Source: Prorocentrum cordatum | Lineage: Eukaryota > Sar > Dinophyceae > Prorocentrales > Prorocentraceae | Direction of reading: 5' to 3' | NCBI GenBank assembly: GCA_963575745.1 | Contig: CAUYUJ010018715.1 | Location: forward strand, 452,501 to 516,500 | DNA: 64,000 nucleotides | Shown: positions 52,336-63,690 of the stretch, piece after piece | Position numbering within the stretch: position 1 is the first letter of the stretch | How the letters are laid out: each line of letters begins with the position of its first letter | Notes under the pieces: model-generated | Seen by the model: the letters and a program-made list of their open reading frames with translations, nothing else | Databases searched by the model: none | What the model was told of the DNA's origin: nothing | Position numbers and translations under genes: made by a program

Positions 52336-53804
52336 CCTCAAACGCCCAGAGGTTTCGGAAAGGCGCGGGGTGGCCTCAGGACGCCGCCGACCGGCCACCC
52401 TCGACGGTGGAGGCGTGCAGGATTCTGGGTCTGGCGCGACACGAGACCAGCGCGTCCCCCGAAAGCGCGAGCAAGAAGAACGAACAAGCATCACGGATCC
52501 CGGTAAGAGATTAAAAGCAAAGTTAACCCGAAAGGCAGTTCCCACAAAATGGACGTCACTATTTATGGATCCCGTCCTAAGGTGTCGCCCGTCCAACAGA
52601 TGCTGAAGGCCCCTCGACGGGGAAAAGGGGGGCGGGAGGAGGGGAGGCGTGGAAGCGTGCGATTTGCACATGTCAGGGCGAGGAACCCTGCGCTGCGAGG
52701 TGGCAGTGTGTGCGTGGTGTGCGTGTTGTGTGTGTGTGTGTGTGCGTGTGTGTTCAGTTTGATTCTCGACTTTCGCATGGGGTTCCCAGCTTCTTTTCTT
52801 GCACGCATCCACACAAGGCTGATAATCCGCCTGGACAGCGTCGCGTCTGAGTAGATCAGGAGCCAGTGCCTGTACTCCATCCCCACGTCAGGGGAAAGGG
52901 TGTATGTGCGTGTTTGCTGCACCAATGCACGTTTCAGGCGTTGCCGACCAACCCACTGAGTTGTGTCCTTTCCCTTGCACGCCGACTCCCAACTTACGCA
53001 GTCCATCATCTGCAACGCTGGATGGAATTCACCTGGAAGCATGCGCCCCTTGCTATCACTCGCAACGGGGATGTTAATTGACCGGGAGAATCAACGTGCG
53101 CTTGTTTGTGTGCCATGATCGGCCTGCCTCTCAGCGTGGCGGCCCGGCTTTGCACGCCGCTTCGAATCGAGCGTCCTGGCCATACTCTGCTGCTTGCATG
53201 GACTGGTGCAGTCTGACACGCGAGTCTTTTCCCTTTGTGGCATTGGAAGAAAAGGTGTGTGCGTGTGCGTGTATGTGTGTCTTTGTGTGTGCGTGTCTGT
53301 CTGTGTGCGCGTGCGTGTGCGTGTGTGTATGTGCGTGGTTGCCGCACCTTGCGCCCTCAGCCACTGTCACCGCCACGTTGCCCGGCACGTGGCCGCTGAC
53401 GAAACAGTGTTTCTGTGTGCGTGTGAATGCGTTTGTGTGCCAGCTGTCGCTGACAACTGCCCTGGCACACCTCCGATTGAAGGTTGTGACGTGGCAGGGG
53501 TGTCCCCCGTGTGCGTAGGCGATGTCTCTGCACAAGGGTGCGTGCAGCAACGCCGCTCTCAAAACTCCCCCTGATCTGCGGGCCACAGCTCTTAACCGAC
53601 TTCGACCTTGCATCTCGGTCCGACCGCAAACTGGAAGGCGGGGGATTAACTTAAATTTGCCTACGTAGGGGAGCCGTGTTATCCAGCGCCTTCTGACCAG
53701 GATGTTTTCGGCGCGACGCTGGCCGCGGCTGCGACGAGGCCCTTGGCTCCCGAGGAGGCCCATAGAAAGAACAGTCTTGGAGAGATAGCTACAGGAAGAG
53801 CTCG
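52336..53804. other. No gene seen; TG tracts at 52705-52755 and 53255-53335
   Basis: Mixed sequence. The TG tracts are GTGTGCGTGT-like and 50-80 bp long. No coding or RNA gene was recognised. Confidence 0.5.
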
Positions 53805-53930
53805 ACCACAAGAAACCTCCCACAAGAAACCCAACCCTGAGACTCCAGGTCGCCCATTGATTCTTGGTGTGGGAACGTCACGCCTTCCATAGCAAAACCA
53901 TCAAAATCCCAGGAACCCAGGGCACTCAGA
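53805..53930 (+). repeat. Family I dispersed repeat, copy 2
   Basis: CCACAAGAAACCTCCCACAA, AACCCAACCCTGAGACTCCA, TTGGTGTGGGAACGTCA and CCCAGGGCACT match 37832-37960. Directly followed by a half family B element. Confidence 0.85.
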
Positions 53931-53934
53931 ACCA

Positions 53935-54002
53935 TCGATGCATCGACGATACGGCGCGATTCTCCAACGCCATCTACTCGGACCCCATTGAGGACGCCTA
54001 AC
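53935..54002. mobile_element. Family B foldback element, right half
   Basis: CATCGATGCATCGACGATAC, GGCGCGATTCTCCAACGCC and GGACCCCATTGAGGACGCCTAA match the right half of the copies at 34923 and 43138. Confidence 0.7.
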
Positions 54003-54211
54003 GATTAAGGGACCCCTACACCTTGGGGAGCGGTCCTGAGTTAAGAGGCCCAAGCAGCTTCTCCTAGACGTTGACGCTTCGGGACTGAGAAGTGGTTCGC
54101 GTGTCGCACCGAAGCGTGGTGGTCCAGAACCGGCGGGGCGACACGCTGAGCAAGAGCTCCCGGCCGCATGTTCGATCAGCGCCGAGCACCGCAGGCATGC
54201 CCCCCCTGTAG

Positions 54212-54412
54212 TCGGCGGCAAGAGGGGAGGAAGTGAGAGGAGGCGGGCCTTCTCAGAAGGCTCGGAAAGCCCCTGTCATGCTGACAAGGCTTCTCAGCCG
54301 TCCCCGAGGGCACAGAAAACCCCCTCAAAGGCCCGAGGGCTTCTGAGCAGCCCCCGCCGCCTTCTGAGAAGGCCTCCTCCCTTTCACTGCCCCCTCGCTC
54401 GCTCGCCGCCGA
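54212..54412. mobile_element. Family C small TIR element, copy 4
   Basis: TCGGCGGCAAGAG at the left and CGCTCGCCGCCGA at the right. The flanking pentamers TGTAG (54207-54211) and TGCAG (54413-54417) agree at 4 of 5 bases. The body has repeated CTTCTCAGAAGGC and CTTCTGAG palindromes. Confidence 0.83.
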
Positions 54413-54586
54413 TGCAGGGGCCGATGCCGCGGCTCCCTGCGTACGCTCCAGGCTGCGGCATCGAGGCGGGGCCCAGCAAGTGGCGAGGAAGGCCCCGCAG
54501 GAAGCCCCCCAGAGGAGCGCCCGAACGCGAGGGCCCAACACCCCCAGCCACCCACGCCCCCATGGCAGGAAACAGCAATCTTCCCA

Positions 54587-54633
<47 letters not shown>

Positions 54634-54865
54634 GCTTCTGCAGGGTCGGCGGCGCCAGGTTTAAGGCCTTCACAACAGCAGTCTTGCCGCAACGCTGCGA
54701 TATTCCCCGAGGGCCGCACGAATCTCCCCCAAATCGATGTTCGGAAATCTAGCGATTCGGCGCTCCAGAGAAGAACTTCGTGAAGCTACAGCGCGAGCGG
54801 CGAGACTGCAAGCCGCTAGACAGAACAACGACAATATACATATATATATATATATATGTACACAC
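54413..54865. other. CGT tract at 54585-54635, TA tract at 54836-54858; no gene
   Basis: GTCGTCGTC of about 17 units, then unique sequence, then a TATATATA run just left of a family A element. Confidence 0.6.
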
Positions 54866-55019
54866 ACATAAACTTCTGGACGTCCGCACGGATTTCGTGG
54901 ATCCGCGCTGGAACCCCTCTCTGGTGCGCGGAACGCGCCAGGGGCGGCGCTGGAGGCACCGCCAGGGGTGCTCCATCGCCGATCCAAGAAATCCGCGCGG
55001 CGCATCAAACGTGTATGTC
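54866..55019. mobile_element. Family A foldback element, copy 4
   Basis: ACATAAACTTCTGGACGTCC at the left, GATCCAAGAAATCCGCGCGG and CAAACGTGTATGTCT at the right, with GGCGGCGCTGGAGGCACCGC in the centre. Confidence 0.82.
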
Positions 55020-55034
55020 TAACCCTGGAAGGTG

Positions 55035-55140
55035 TTGAGAAACCCCGTCAGTAGGGGGTAACTAATCATTTTCCGCCGGCCATATTGAAGGACTGGGGTC
55101 ACACCAATAGGGGGTAACACATTCTTTGTGTCCACGGCAC
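55035..55140 (+). repeat. Family E dispersed repeat, copy 3
   Basis: CAGTAGGGGGTAACTAATCA and CACCAATAGGGGGTAACACA about 60 bp apart, with CCGGCCATATTGAAGG between. The flank ACCCGCCGCGCAACAACGAC leads into a GAC/TAC triplet tract (55150-55235). Confidence 0.8.
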
Positions 55141-55235
55141 CCGCCGCGCAACAACGACGAAGACAGCTACGACTACGATTATGACTACGATTGCGACGGC
55201 TACAACTACTACTCCTACTACGACGAGGAGGAGGG
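55141..55235 (+). repeat. GAC/TAC triplet tract beside family E
   Basis: ACGACTACGATTATGACTAC-like triplets. Same position relative to family E as the tract at 455. Confidence 0.8.
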
Positions 55236-55339
55236 AGGACCAGTGGACCCCCAAGACTCATCGACGATGTTGGGGTTAACCCTCCCTCCAAGCTCCCTCT
55301 TCATGGGCCCCCATGAGGGTTCATCCCCACTGAAGGGAC

Positions 55340-55990
55340 TCCCTCGCTGGGATATAACCGTTTGAAGACGCTGAAGCAAAAACCATTCGCGGAGCTCCGA
55401 CCCAACAAATCAACACGATTTTTGCGTCTTGACAATCCTGGATCCTGCCAGAACGCCAGTCCTGGGACTTCAACACAGCAAATCATAGTAACTGGTGCGC
55501 CCTCAAAACCCGAAGCCCTCAGAAAACATCATTTCGGCCAGGTTGACCATGGAGGTCTGTGTAACCGTTGCAAGTTTGAAACGAATGTGCGCGGCCCTGA
55601 AGCGAGAACCAATTTGACAACCAGCTGCCCTCAATACGTGAAACCCGTGCAATGTGTTGAATCGACTGTACGCGGCGCCAGGGCGAGAACCTTATTTTGA
55701 AAACGAACCGCCCTCAATCCGTGAAACGCTTGCAAAATTTAGAACGAAATTGCGCGGCGCCAAACCGAGAGCCACATGTTGAAAATGACCCGCCCAAAAT
55801 CCGTGAAACTCGTGCAATTACTTGAACGAAGGCGTGCGGCGCTAAGGCGAGAATAACACGTTGAAAATGAACCGCCCTCAATGCGTGAAGCTCTTGCACG
55901 TTTTGAAAACGAATGCGCGCGCCGCTAAGGCGAGAGCCACGTGTTGAAAACCGCCCACCCCCCCTCTGTGAAACCGTTGCCAACTTCTAA
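55340..55990 (-). repeat. 0.63-kb repeat R, copy 2, inverted
   Basis: Reverse complement of 48705-49335. The tail (CCGTTTGAAGACGCTGAAGC, GTCTTGACAATCCTG) comes first and then five or so 75-90 bp subunits with CGCGGCGCCAAGGCGAGAGC-type and CCGCCCTCAATNCGTGAA-type words. Confidence 0.85.
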
Positions 55991-56224
55991 GCTTCGGGGT
56001 CATAAGGGATGAAGAAAACCTCCAGCGAAGCGCCTGGCCTGCCCTTTCGACCGGCCTCGGGGTGCGACAGGAAGGAGCTATTTCTAGCGAGAAGGAGTGG
56101 AGAAGGACGAGGAGGAGGAGGAGAAGGTTTCAGGGCCAGTCCTACTCGCCGCCGAGACGAAAAGGGGTGGGCCACAACTGAAGACCTTTCGCGGTTATGT
56201 AATGCTTACTTCTTCGAGCAGAGA
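55991..56224. other. No gene seen
   Basis: Unique-looking with a short GGAGGAGGAGG run at 56110-56125. Confidence 0.3.
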
Positions 56225-56352
56225 CGCGTCGTTCTCGGTGTGCCGCGGCCGCGGTGCGCCCCCGCGGCGCAGCCAGCGCCGAGAGGGGCAACCAACGGGG
56301 GCGCGTCCGGGGCTGCCTGGAGGTGCCTGTCCGCCGCATTGAGCTTCGCCTG
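56225..56352 (-). other. GC-rich exon-like segment, doubtful
   Basis: The minus strand after a CCACACAG acceptor-like sequence reads AKLNAADRHLQAAPDAPPLV then a Gly/Ala/Arg-rich tail. No donor was identified and no family recognised. Resembles the other GC islands of the window. Confidence 0.17.
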
Positions 56353-58099
56353 TGTGGCAGCAAGGCTGGGCACGGCGCCCCTCCTCCCTGAGTGTTTTTG
56401 TATGTCGTTAGCCCCTTCCCCTCTTACCCCCCATCCTCCCCCCTCCTCCTCTCCTGCACCCTCTCTCCTCTCCTCCTCCTCTTCCTCCTCGAGTCACAGG
56501 CAAGAAAGAAGACGCGAACGTCAGAGGTGCGTCGGCGATGGGGTGAAAAGGATATGCATGGAGCAGGACGAGGAAGCAAAGAGCGTGGAGCAGGGGGAGG
56601 AAGCCGAGACAACAACGCATGGCAACTGAGCATGGCATTGGAAGAGAGGGACGAGGTGGAGGAGGAAGGGGAGAAATGAGAAGAGATGCAGCAACTCTAA
56701 CTCAGGAGCCCAACATATGTTGGAAACAAGACCTGAACATCCCCGAGTTGGGCCATAGCATAACAGGATCGAGTCGTGGCAGCTGCTCAACAGCTCAGTC
56801 ATGCTGTTCCTTCCCTCCCTTCCTCCTCCCTCCCTACTCCATCCTCTCCTCCTCCTCCTCCTCCTCCTCCTCATCATCATCATCATCTTCTTCCTCTTCT
56901 TCCTCCTGTCAACCTCGCAATAACATGCGACCACCGCAAAATGCCCGTGAACATCACAATGCGATTACCACCACCAGGTGACAAGGAGAAACGGGCCCTG
57001 CCACTACTGCACAATAGCCTGCGAGCAAAACTCGCGCAAACAATAATACGCTGGGCTCTGCCAGCTCCGAAGTTGCATGAGAGCCACGACATTACTGTAA
57101 GACAAAGGCTTGCGCCCATGTAGGGGGTCGCAGTGGGGGTCTGCACGAGAACCGATTCCTGCTGGGGCTGCGTTGGGCCCTCAAGGACCACGCCAGAATC
57201 GTGGAGGCTCCCGAGATGATCTCATGAGCACTGCATGGGGGCCAAGCAGGATCGCATGGGAGCTTCGAGAAGTGGGCAGCACCACAACGCACACCACAGC
57301 ACGCCTGTGGGCCGCTCTCTGGCGTTACCGTCGCGGCGGAAGGGGGTCAGTGGGTCTGGCGGAGGTCCAGGTAACATGCGTTACGCCCAGAAGGAGCAAC
57401 GGGCAACGTCACCAAAAGGTTGTCCAGTGTGGCCAAATTGCGCCCGTGAAGGCCAAGGCACGTCCTGAGCCCCGCAGCCCAAGTGCGGCACGTGCCCAGG
57501 CGTCTGTTCGCCAGAGCTGACCGCGAGCGTCGGTCACGCGCAGGCCTTCCCGAGTACGCAAGCAGAGAAGTAACGCCGAGTGGGCGTGGCACTCTCCCTC
57601 TGGTCTGGTGCCTGGTAGTCCAGGAGCGTGGCCCGCGTGGAGTTCAGCTGCTTCTGCTGCAGAAGCAGACCTTTGCGCCTCTTGGTGCCGTCCTGAGGGC
57701 GGCAGCTTTGGGACGCTCTCTGCCTTCGTTGACACGCCTTCGCTCCCATCCGTCTCTTCGTCGCCACTGCGTCTGCCTGTCAATCTCTGCCTGTGTTTTG
57801 CTCGGTGCATCTGTGTATGCCTCTGCCCACGCCTCTGTCTAATTCTACACGTCGGTATACCGAGAGTCATCTGTCATTCCTTCCATCTACCTGTTCCCTC
57901 CTGTTCTCCTGCCACACTTAATGATGCCGCTACCTGTCTCTGTCTGCTCTTCTCCTGGAGGGCGAAATGAAGCTGATAATTGCCGCTCCTCCCCAGACCT
58001 CTTCTAGTACGCGTTCAAACCAGGATTCCGAGGCGAATCATCCAGTCCCTGGCAACGAGAGGGTGTCCTCAGGATGCAGGGAAAATTGCGAATGGTTGT
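56353..58099. other. No gene established; CTC and CAT tract at 56840-56915; weak coding-like frames 56950-57850
   Basis: 56950-57120 plus reads NSLRAKLAQTIIRWALPAPK, and 57480-57840 plus has an open Leu/Arg-rich frame. The minus strand also has open frames here. Protein-like in composition but not matched to a family. Could be a worn retrotransposon or host relic. Confidence 0.3.
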
Positions 58100-58190
58100 C
58101 AGCGTGGGCCTCAATCATTACTGCCCGACTTGAATTCGTCAACTCCACCGCTCGAATAAACATCCAAAACTCCCGCCCGCAACTTGCTGG
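58100..58190 (+). repeat. CAACTCCACC-CGCAACTTG block, copy 1 of family J
   Basis: TCGTCAACTCCACCGCTCGA then CCCGCCCGCAACTTGCTGGC. The same block is at 59658-59725 and 61065-61135. In all three it stands 100-200 bp before a GAT or GAC triplet tract. Confidence 0.75.
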
Positions 58191-58369
58191 CACAGCTCAT
58201 CTGACCATGATCTCAACGAGCGCACGGGGGGAGAGAAACTCAACCTCGCAGTCAGGTCCGTCCTGCAAGTCGCGAGATGGTGGTGCCGAGATCAAAGTCC
58301 CTTCGCCATCGACGATGGCGATGACAGTGGCGGTGCCGCTGACGCCATTGGCCATAGAAATCGGGGGAT

Positions 58370-58795
58370 ACGATGTCGACAACGACGACGGACGACGGTG
58401 ATGGTGATGAAGCTAGTGGTCATGAGAATGTCGGCGGCAACGATGACACTAGCGATGATGATGATGCTGATGATGAGGATGGTGGCGATGACGATGACGA
58501 TGACGATGCTGATGCTGATGATGACGATACTTCTGATGCTGCTGATGATGATGATGCCGATGTTGACGATGACGATGGCGATGCCGATGTACGGTGGTGG
58601 TGATGATGATACGGACGTGCCGCGAACAGAAGGTCGATGACGGCGACAGCATCGGCGATGACAACGATGATGTTGGCGGCGATCATGACAACGATGATAG
58701 TGGTGATGATGAAAATGACGATGGCAAGAATTATGCTGCCGATGCTTCCAGCAACTGTGCGAATGAGGATGCTGAGGAGGCTCGCGCGCACTGAA
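58370..58795 (+). repeat. GAT/GAC triplet tract
   Basis: GATGATGATGCTGATGATG with GCC and ACG variants. Poly-Asp readings are artefacts. Confidence 0.93.
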
Positions 58796-59730
58796 ATTCA
58801 AGACATCTGGCAGACTGTGTGTGAAAACACTTGTGTTAGATGTGTTTGTTCAGATGTGTTTGAAGAACTGTGGCTTGAAATGCTTCGGCAACTAACGCTT
58901 TGAACGGGTTTCAACATTCGCGCTTGGTGGCACGCACATGTGGCACGAGTGCTCTGATTTGATACGGGTTCGTGCACTGGGCGCATGCTTGCTCGAAGCG
59001 GATGCACCGCGTGGTGAGATGAGGTTTCGGGTGCTAAAAGAGGTTGCTCAAATCCAATGGTTACCCAATGATGTCAACAAATGCGCGCGGGGGCAATGCA
59101 TGCGTAAGATGTGTGATGCACCAGCCAATGTGGGTTTGACGTTTCTATGACGGAACACTTGCGCCACCAAAGTGTTCGGGATGAGTTCGACATGTGCGGG
59201 CGTGTGGACGTTTTGGTGGTGATTGTTTTGCAACGGAGCATTGGGAACTGTTTTTTGATGCAACAAATGCGCGCGCATGGTAGCATTTGACAAGGGCGAC
59301 GGGGAGAACCGATCCCGTGCTGGATGTGATGGTTTGTCTTTGCATGGTAAATTCGCGAATACGCAAGATCCTATGCAAATTGCTGTGCGAATGGGTGGGC
59401 CGTTAATCACGGTCGAGGGGTGGGGGGTGGTAGAGTCCATTCTCCGGTTGGAAAGAGGGGTATATGTGGTGATAACTGTATGTAGTGTAGTCTACGATGT
59501 TTAAGCAAAAAGTTTCAACTCATGTGGTGCAACCCATCCGGTGCAAACTATGCGGTGTAAACTCAGTGGTTCAAACTGGGCGGTGCGATCTATATACGCG
59601 TTGTGGGCCGCCCGGTGCAAGCTATACGGCGCAGGTCACTTTGCAGAACCTGATGTTGTCAACTCCACCTCTCGCGCAATCATCCCACCCTCTCACCCGC
59701 AACCTGGTTTGCAACACGCATGGCTACTTG
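58796..59730 (+). repeat. 1.3-kb block J, copy 1
   Basis: Shares, in order with 60120-61135: ACTGGGCGCATGC...GATGCACCGCGTGGTG, a GTGCTAAAAGAGGTTGCT-like segment, AAATGCGCGCGGGGGC, GCGCGCATGGTAGCATTTGA and the CAACTCCACC block. About 70% alike by eye. No open frame runs through it. Confidence 0.82.
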
Positions 59731-59894
59731 GCCACGGCTGGCGCATCTCAAGCTCGTGCGCAGAGCGGCCTGCAGTGGCTTGGCGAAACCGATGCGGCCA
59801 CGACGGCGCTGACCGACGGTAGCGCCCCAGCGCGCGTCAAAGGGCGCACTGGCGCGCGGGCACTTCGATGTGCGTCGGTGGCTCGGGCGCGCAC

Positions 59895-60075
59895 GGTATC
59901 ATGATGACGTCGACAACGGCGCAAACGATGATGATAGTAGCGCGAAAGTGTTGGCGACGATGAGGATGACGACGGCAATGCCAATGATAGAACCGATGCT
60001 GGTAACGCCGCGACGACTGATGCAAATCTTGCTGAAGAAATTGGGTCTTGATGGCGGCAACGGCAGCGAGTATCC
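59895..60075 (+). repeat. GATGAT/GACGAT tract
   Basis: Degenerate GATGATGACG-like repeats between the two J blocks. Confidence 0.75.
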
Positions 60076-60099
60076 ATGACGATAACGCGATGCGGCGGC

Positions 60100-61140
60100 G
60101 CCTGTGAAAGTGATGGTGGGGAAGTGCGCGCGAGCCCGGAAACATAAGAATGCTGGCACACATGATGTTGACAAACGGATATTGTTCAAAACGTTTTGGG
60201 TACCTCTATCTCCAAACATGCTTCGGACCAACTGGTTTTCGCGGCTCGCACATGTGGCCCGCAGTGTATTGTTTGATGCGGATTCGCGCACTGGGCGTAT
60301 GCGGGATCAACGCAGATGCACCGCGTGGTGGCATGAGACTGTGGCTTCTGGGCGAAGTTGCTATAATAATGTGGATGTCCTGTGATTCCAGCAAGTGCGC
60401 GCGGGCAGAACATTTGCAAGATGTGTCATGCCAAGCCTACCGGGTGTTTAGGTTTTTATCGCGAAATCGGTGCAGAACTGGTGAGCTATGTACAGTCAAC
60501 CCGCATAGTAAGAATGGGCGATTTTCCCGAAGGTGCCCTTGCGTCCGTGCCCCTTCGGCCCATCCTTAGCGACTTTCGCTGGCCACCCTCGGCCAAAAAA
60601 CGTGGACATGGCCCTCTCAGGCCCTTGCATCCTTACCGCGCGTCCTTATGATACGGGCCGGCTGTCTGATGTCAACATGTGCACGCACGTGTGGACCTTC
60701 TACGATGGTTTGTAAGAAGTTATTGTAAACATATCTGTTGCGATCAACGTGTGCGCGCGCATAATATCATTTGACAGGGATGAGGGGGGCGATATGGCAC
60801 CTGCCTGGGATGCTAAGAGTTCTTGTGCAAAATGAACGGTGGGGCAAAGTCAGATAGAATTTGCATTGTCCCTGAGGGGGGGCTAACTTTGTTTAGACAA
60901 CGGATCATCAAGTTTGCGCTAGCTGCGCGGCACAAGCTGTAGGGTGACAGCTGTTTGGTATGCGATACACGGCGCCCGTGCTAGATGCGTGGTCACTGTT
61001 GTGCTGTGCGAGCTGTGGTGGTGGTGGTGTGTAAAGTCTATGCGGTGCAATAAATCACTTGCCGAACTTGAAGCTGCCAACTACACTGCTCGCGCAATTA
61101 TCCACCCACCCACCCGCAACTTGGTTTGCAAAACCTATGC
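60100..61140 (+). repeat. 1.3-kb block J, copy 2
   Basis: ACTGGGCGTATGCGGG...GATGCACCGCGTGGTGGC, GGCGAAGTTGCTATAATAAT, AAGTGCGCGCGGGCAG, GCGCGCATAATATCATTTGA and CTGCCAACTACACTGCTCGC repeat copy 1 in order. Confidence 0.82.
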
Positions 61141-61239
61141 GGGACCGAGCACAGATATCGCTCCGGGGTCGTCTTGGAGCCCTCGGGGGCGTCTCGAGAG
61201 CGCCCCAAGAAGGCTGGATAGCCGGAGAAGCAAGACGGC

Positions 61240-61770
61240 CGACGACACGACGACGACGACGGCGGCGACGACGACGACGCCGACGTCGACGACGACGAAG
61301 ACGACGACGCCGACGCCGCCGACGACGACGACAAAGACGACGACGACGTCGCCAACGAAGACGACGACGAGGGAGGAGGGAGGACGACGACGGCGACAAC
61401 GACGACAACGACGACAACGAGGGAGGAGGGAGGACGGCGACGACGCGAACGACGAAGAAGGAGGAAGGACGGTGACACCGACGACGACAACGACGAGGGA
61501 GGAGGGAAGACGACGACGAGACGACGACGACAACGACGACGACGACGACAAGAAGGAACGACGACGAGACGCCGACGACGGACGACGACGACGACGAGGG
61601 AGGAGGAGGAAGGACGACCACGGCGACAACGACGGCGAAAACGACCACGACGCCAAAGAGGACGACGACGACGAACACGAGGAAAGACACAGGACGACGT
61701 AGGCGACGACGACGACGCGGGAGGAGGGAGGACGGCGACGACGACGACGACGCCGCAAGAGCGCGCGCGC
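61240..61770 (+). repeat. GAC triplet tract
   Basis: More than 500 bp of GACGACGACG with GGAGGAGGG interruptions every 60-90 bp, which suggests a longer superimposed unit. Not coding. Confidence 0.95.
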
Positions 61771-61784
61771 ACGCTTTTGTTGAA

Positions 61785-62245
61785 AATCCGTGTTGCGAAA
61801 CCTTGTGTTTTTGTAAGTTTTTTGGACGCGCGATTTTGAGAAACCGATGGTTTTTGAAGGAGTTCGGCGTACGCACGCGCGCGACGACGCGCGCGTCTGC
61901 ACTGCGTCCCATTTTTTGCAAAGGATTCTCGCGGCGGCACACGCGCCAGGGCGTTCGACAGATTTCGACATGCGCGCGCGCGACGCCAATTTAGTAGAAT
62001 GTTGTGAGAATATTGGGAAAAAAACAATGGTTTTCTTCAGATTTCGCAAAAGCTCGCGCGTAAGCTTTTTGAGCAAATCAGTGTTACGAAACCCTGTGTT
62101 TCTGTATGTGTGTTTTTGGAAACTCGATTGCGAAATCCATCCAGCACCGAAGGTTTTTGAAGGATTTCGGCATGCGCGCGCGACGACGCGCGCGTGTGCA
62201 CTTCGTCCCATTCTTTGCAAGCTATTCGTGAAAAAGTGCTATGTT
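61785..62245 (+). repeat. Tandem duplication, about 255 bp unit
   Basis: GTTGCGAAACCTTGTGTTTT, GGTTTTTGAAGGAGTTCGGC and GCGCGACGACGCGCGCGTCT in the first unit recur as GTTACGAAACCCTGTGTTTC, GGTTTTTGAAGGATTTCGGC and GCGCGACGACGCGCGCGTGT in the second. Confidence 0.9.
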
Positions 62246-62864
62246 AGAACAAACAAAGTCACCGCATAGTGTTTTTTTTTTTAAAAAAAAACTGGGAACC
62301 TGAGGGGGGGATACCGGCCCCCCGGGGATAGTGTAAATTCATAGTTAGGCTGGACATGTGGTCAGAATCAAAAATGATTTACATACCCGAAAGGTGAAGC
62401 GACAACGCCGGGGGGGGGGGGTAGATCCTATTCTGTTTTTAGAAAGGAGAATCGACATAGGGGCTAATTGTTGCACGAGCCAAGCGGCCGCCCTTGAGGC
62501 GCCCACGACCAGCCACCAGCGGGGCATTGGGCGAAACCCGGCGGACCCGCCCAGCGCACGAGGCGACCACGAGGCGCCCACGGCAGGTCACCGACTGGGC
62601 ACCCGGCGAAACCCCGGCGGGCCCGAAGTGAGAGCCCCAATGTAGGAACAAGGAAAGGCGACACCAACACCAACAGGGCGAGGAGATGCGAGGAGGCAAG
62701 GGGAAACTCCCTGGTGGTGTGGTCCCCCCCTCTCGCTCGAGACATCCCCAGCTTCCAGCTCGGAGAGGCATCGAGGACCTCCTCGCTGGCGGTGGGCCCC
62801 CTGGTGGTGTTGGTATCGCATCTCCTCCCTCCGACAATGTGCACGCACTGCTTGAGAAAAGCCG
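62246..62864. other. No gene seen
   Basis: Contains A/T homopolymers at 62272-62290 and a tandem pair of GGCGCCCACGACCAGCCACC/GAGGCGCCCACGGCAGGTCACC at 62495-62595. No gene. Confidence 0.4.
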
Positions 62865-62867
62865 TCG

Positions 62868-62948
62868 TGCACATGAGGTTTCGAAGGTCCGCGGGGTTTC
62901 TTGGATCGGCGCTGGAGCCCCTGCCTTGACGCGCGGAGCGTGCCAAAG
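62868..62948. mobile_element. Family A foldback element, left half
   Basis: CACATGAGGTTTCGAAGGTC, TTTCTTGGATCGGCGCTGG and GACGCGCGGAGCGTGCC match the left half of family A. The right half is missing. Confidence 0.65.
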
Positions 62949-63567
62949 CTGTTCCATCTTCGAGGCATTTCGTTCTGCTCGGAGGGTCGGCAACACCCCC
63001 CTCCACATCTTTTGGAAGTCGTAAAGCCGTGGGGTGACAGACCGCGTGGTGACCTCGAACCTCCGAAGGACCTACCCTGAGAGCCCCCGTCGCCCGAGAC
63101 GCCCACAGAGGATGACCCGAGGCCCAAGACCGTGCTGTGGTACCGAACCCCCACTGACTCACCACGAGGCGTGGTCACCACACCGCTTGGGCCCCCCTGA
63201 ATCCTGCGCGTCCTCCCATCGGAGCGCCCGAGCGCACAGGCGCGGGCGTGGCCATCGCGATGGCCCCCTCTGGGAGGGGGGAGGCCCCGGGCATGCCATG
63301 CGCAGACTCTTTCGATGCGCGGCCCCCGGAAGGCCCGCCCCCTTCCCCAGGGCCGGCCGTGCATCCCGAACAGTCTGTTAGCGGGCGGTCCCGGGGCCTG
63401 GCGAGAGGGCCCCCCCCAGAGGCCAAGAGCGGTCCACGAGCACCTCCCGCCCTGCTCGCGTGGGGGCGCCTGGCATGCGCGGTGTGCCTCGCTTCGCGCG
63501 CCTGCAGAACACGCGGCGTCTTCCTCATTTCGCGTTGGCTATTCCAGCGACACGGGCATGCCTGGGT
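62949..63567. other. No gene seen
   Basis: GC-rich DNA without recognisable coding, RNA or repeat features. Confidence 0.4.
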
Positions 63568-63690
63568 GAAGGGGACCTGGGACCCACAAATAAATACACA
63601 AAAAAGAGGACTCCCCAGATTTTCCCATATGCTCTGGGTTTTTGTGTTCTCCCCCAGCCCCCCGGGGCCGATCATGGCGAAAGACCTCCT
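63568..63690. mobile_element. Family G dispersed element, copy 4 (partial)
   Basis: GGGACCCACAAATAAATACA and TTTTCCCATATGCTCTGGGT match the left and middle parts of the family. The right end is replaced by unrelated sequence after CCCGGGGCCGATCATGG. Confidence 0.7.
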
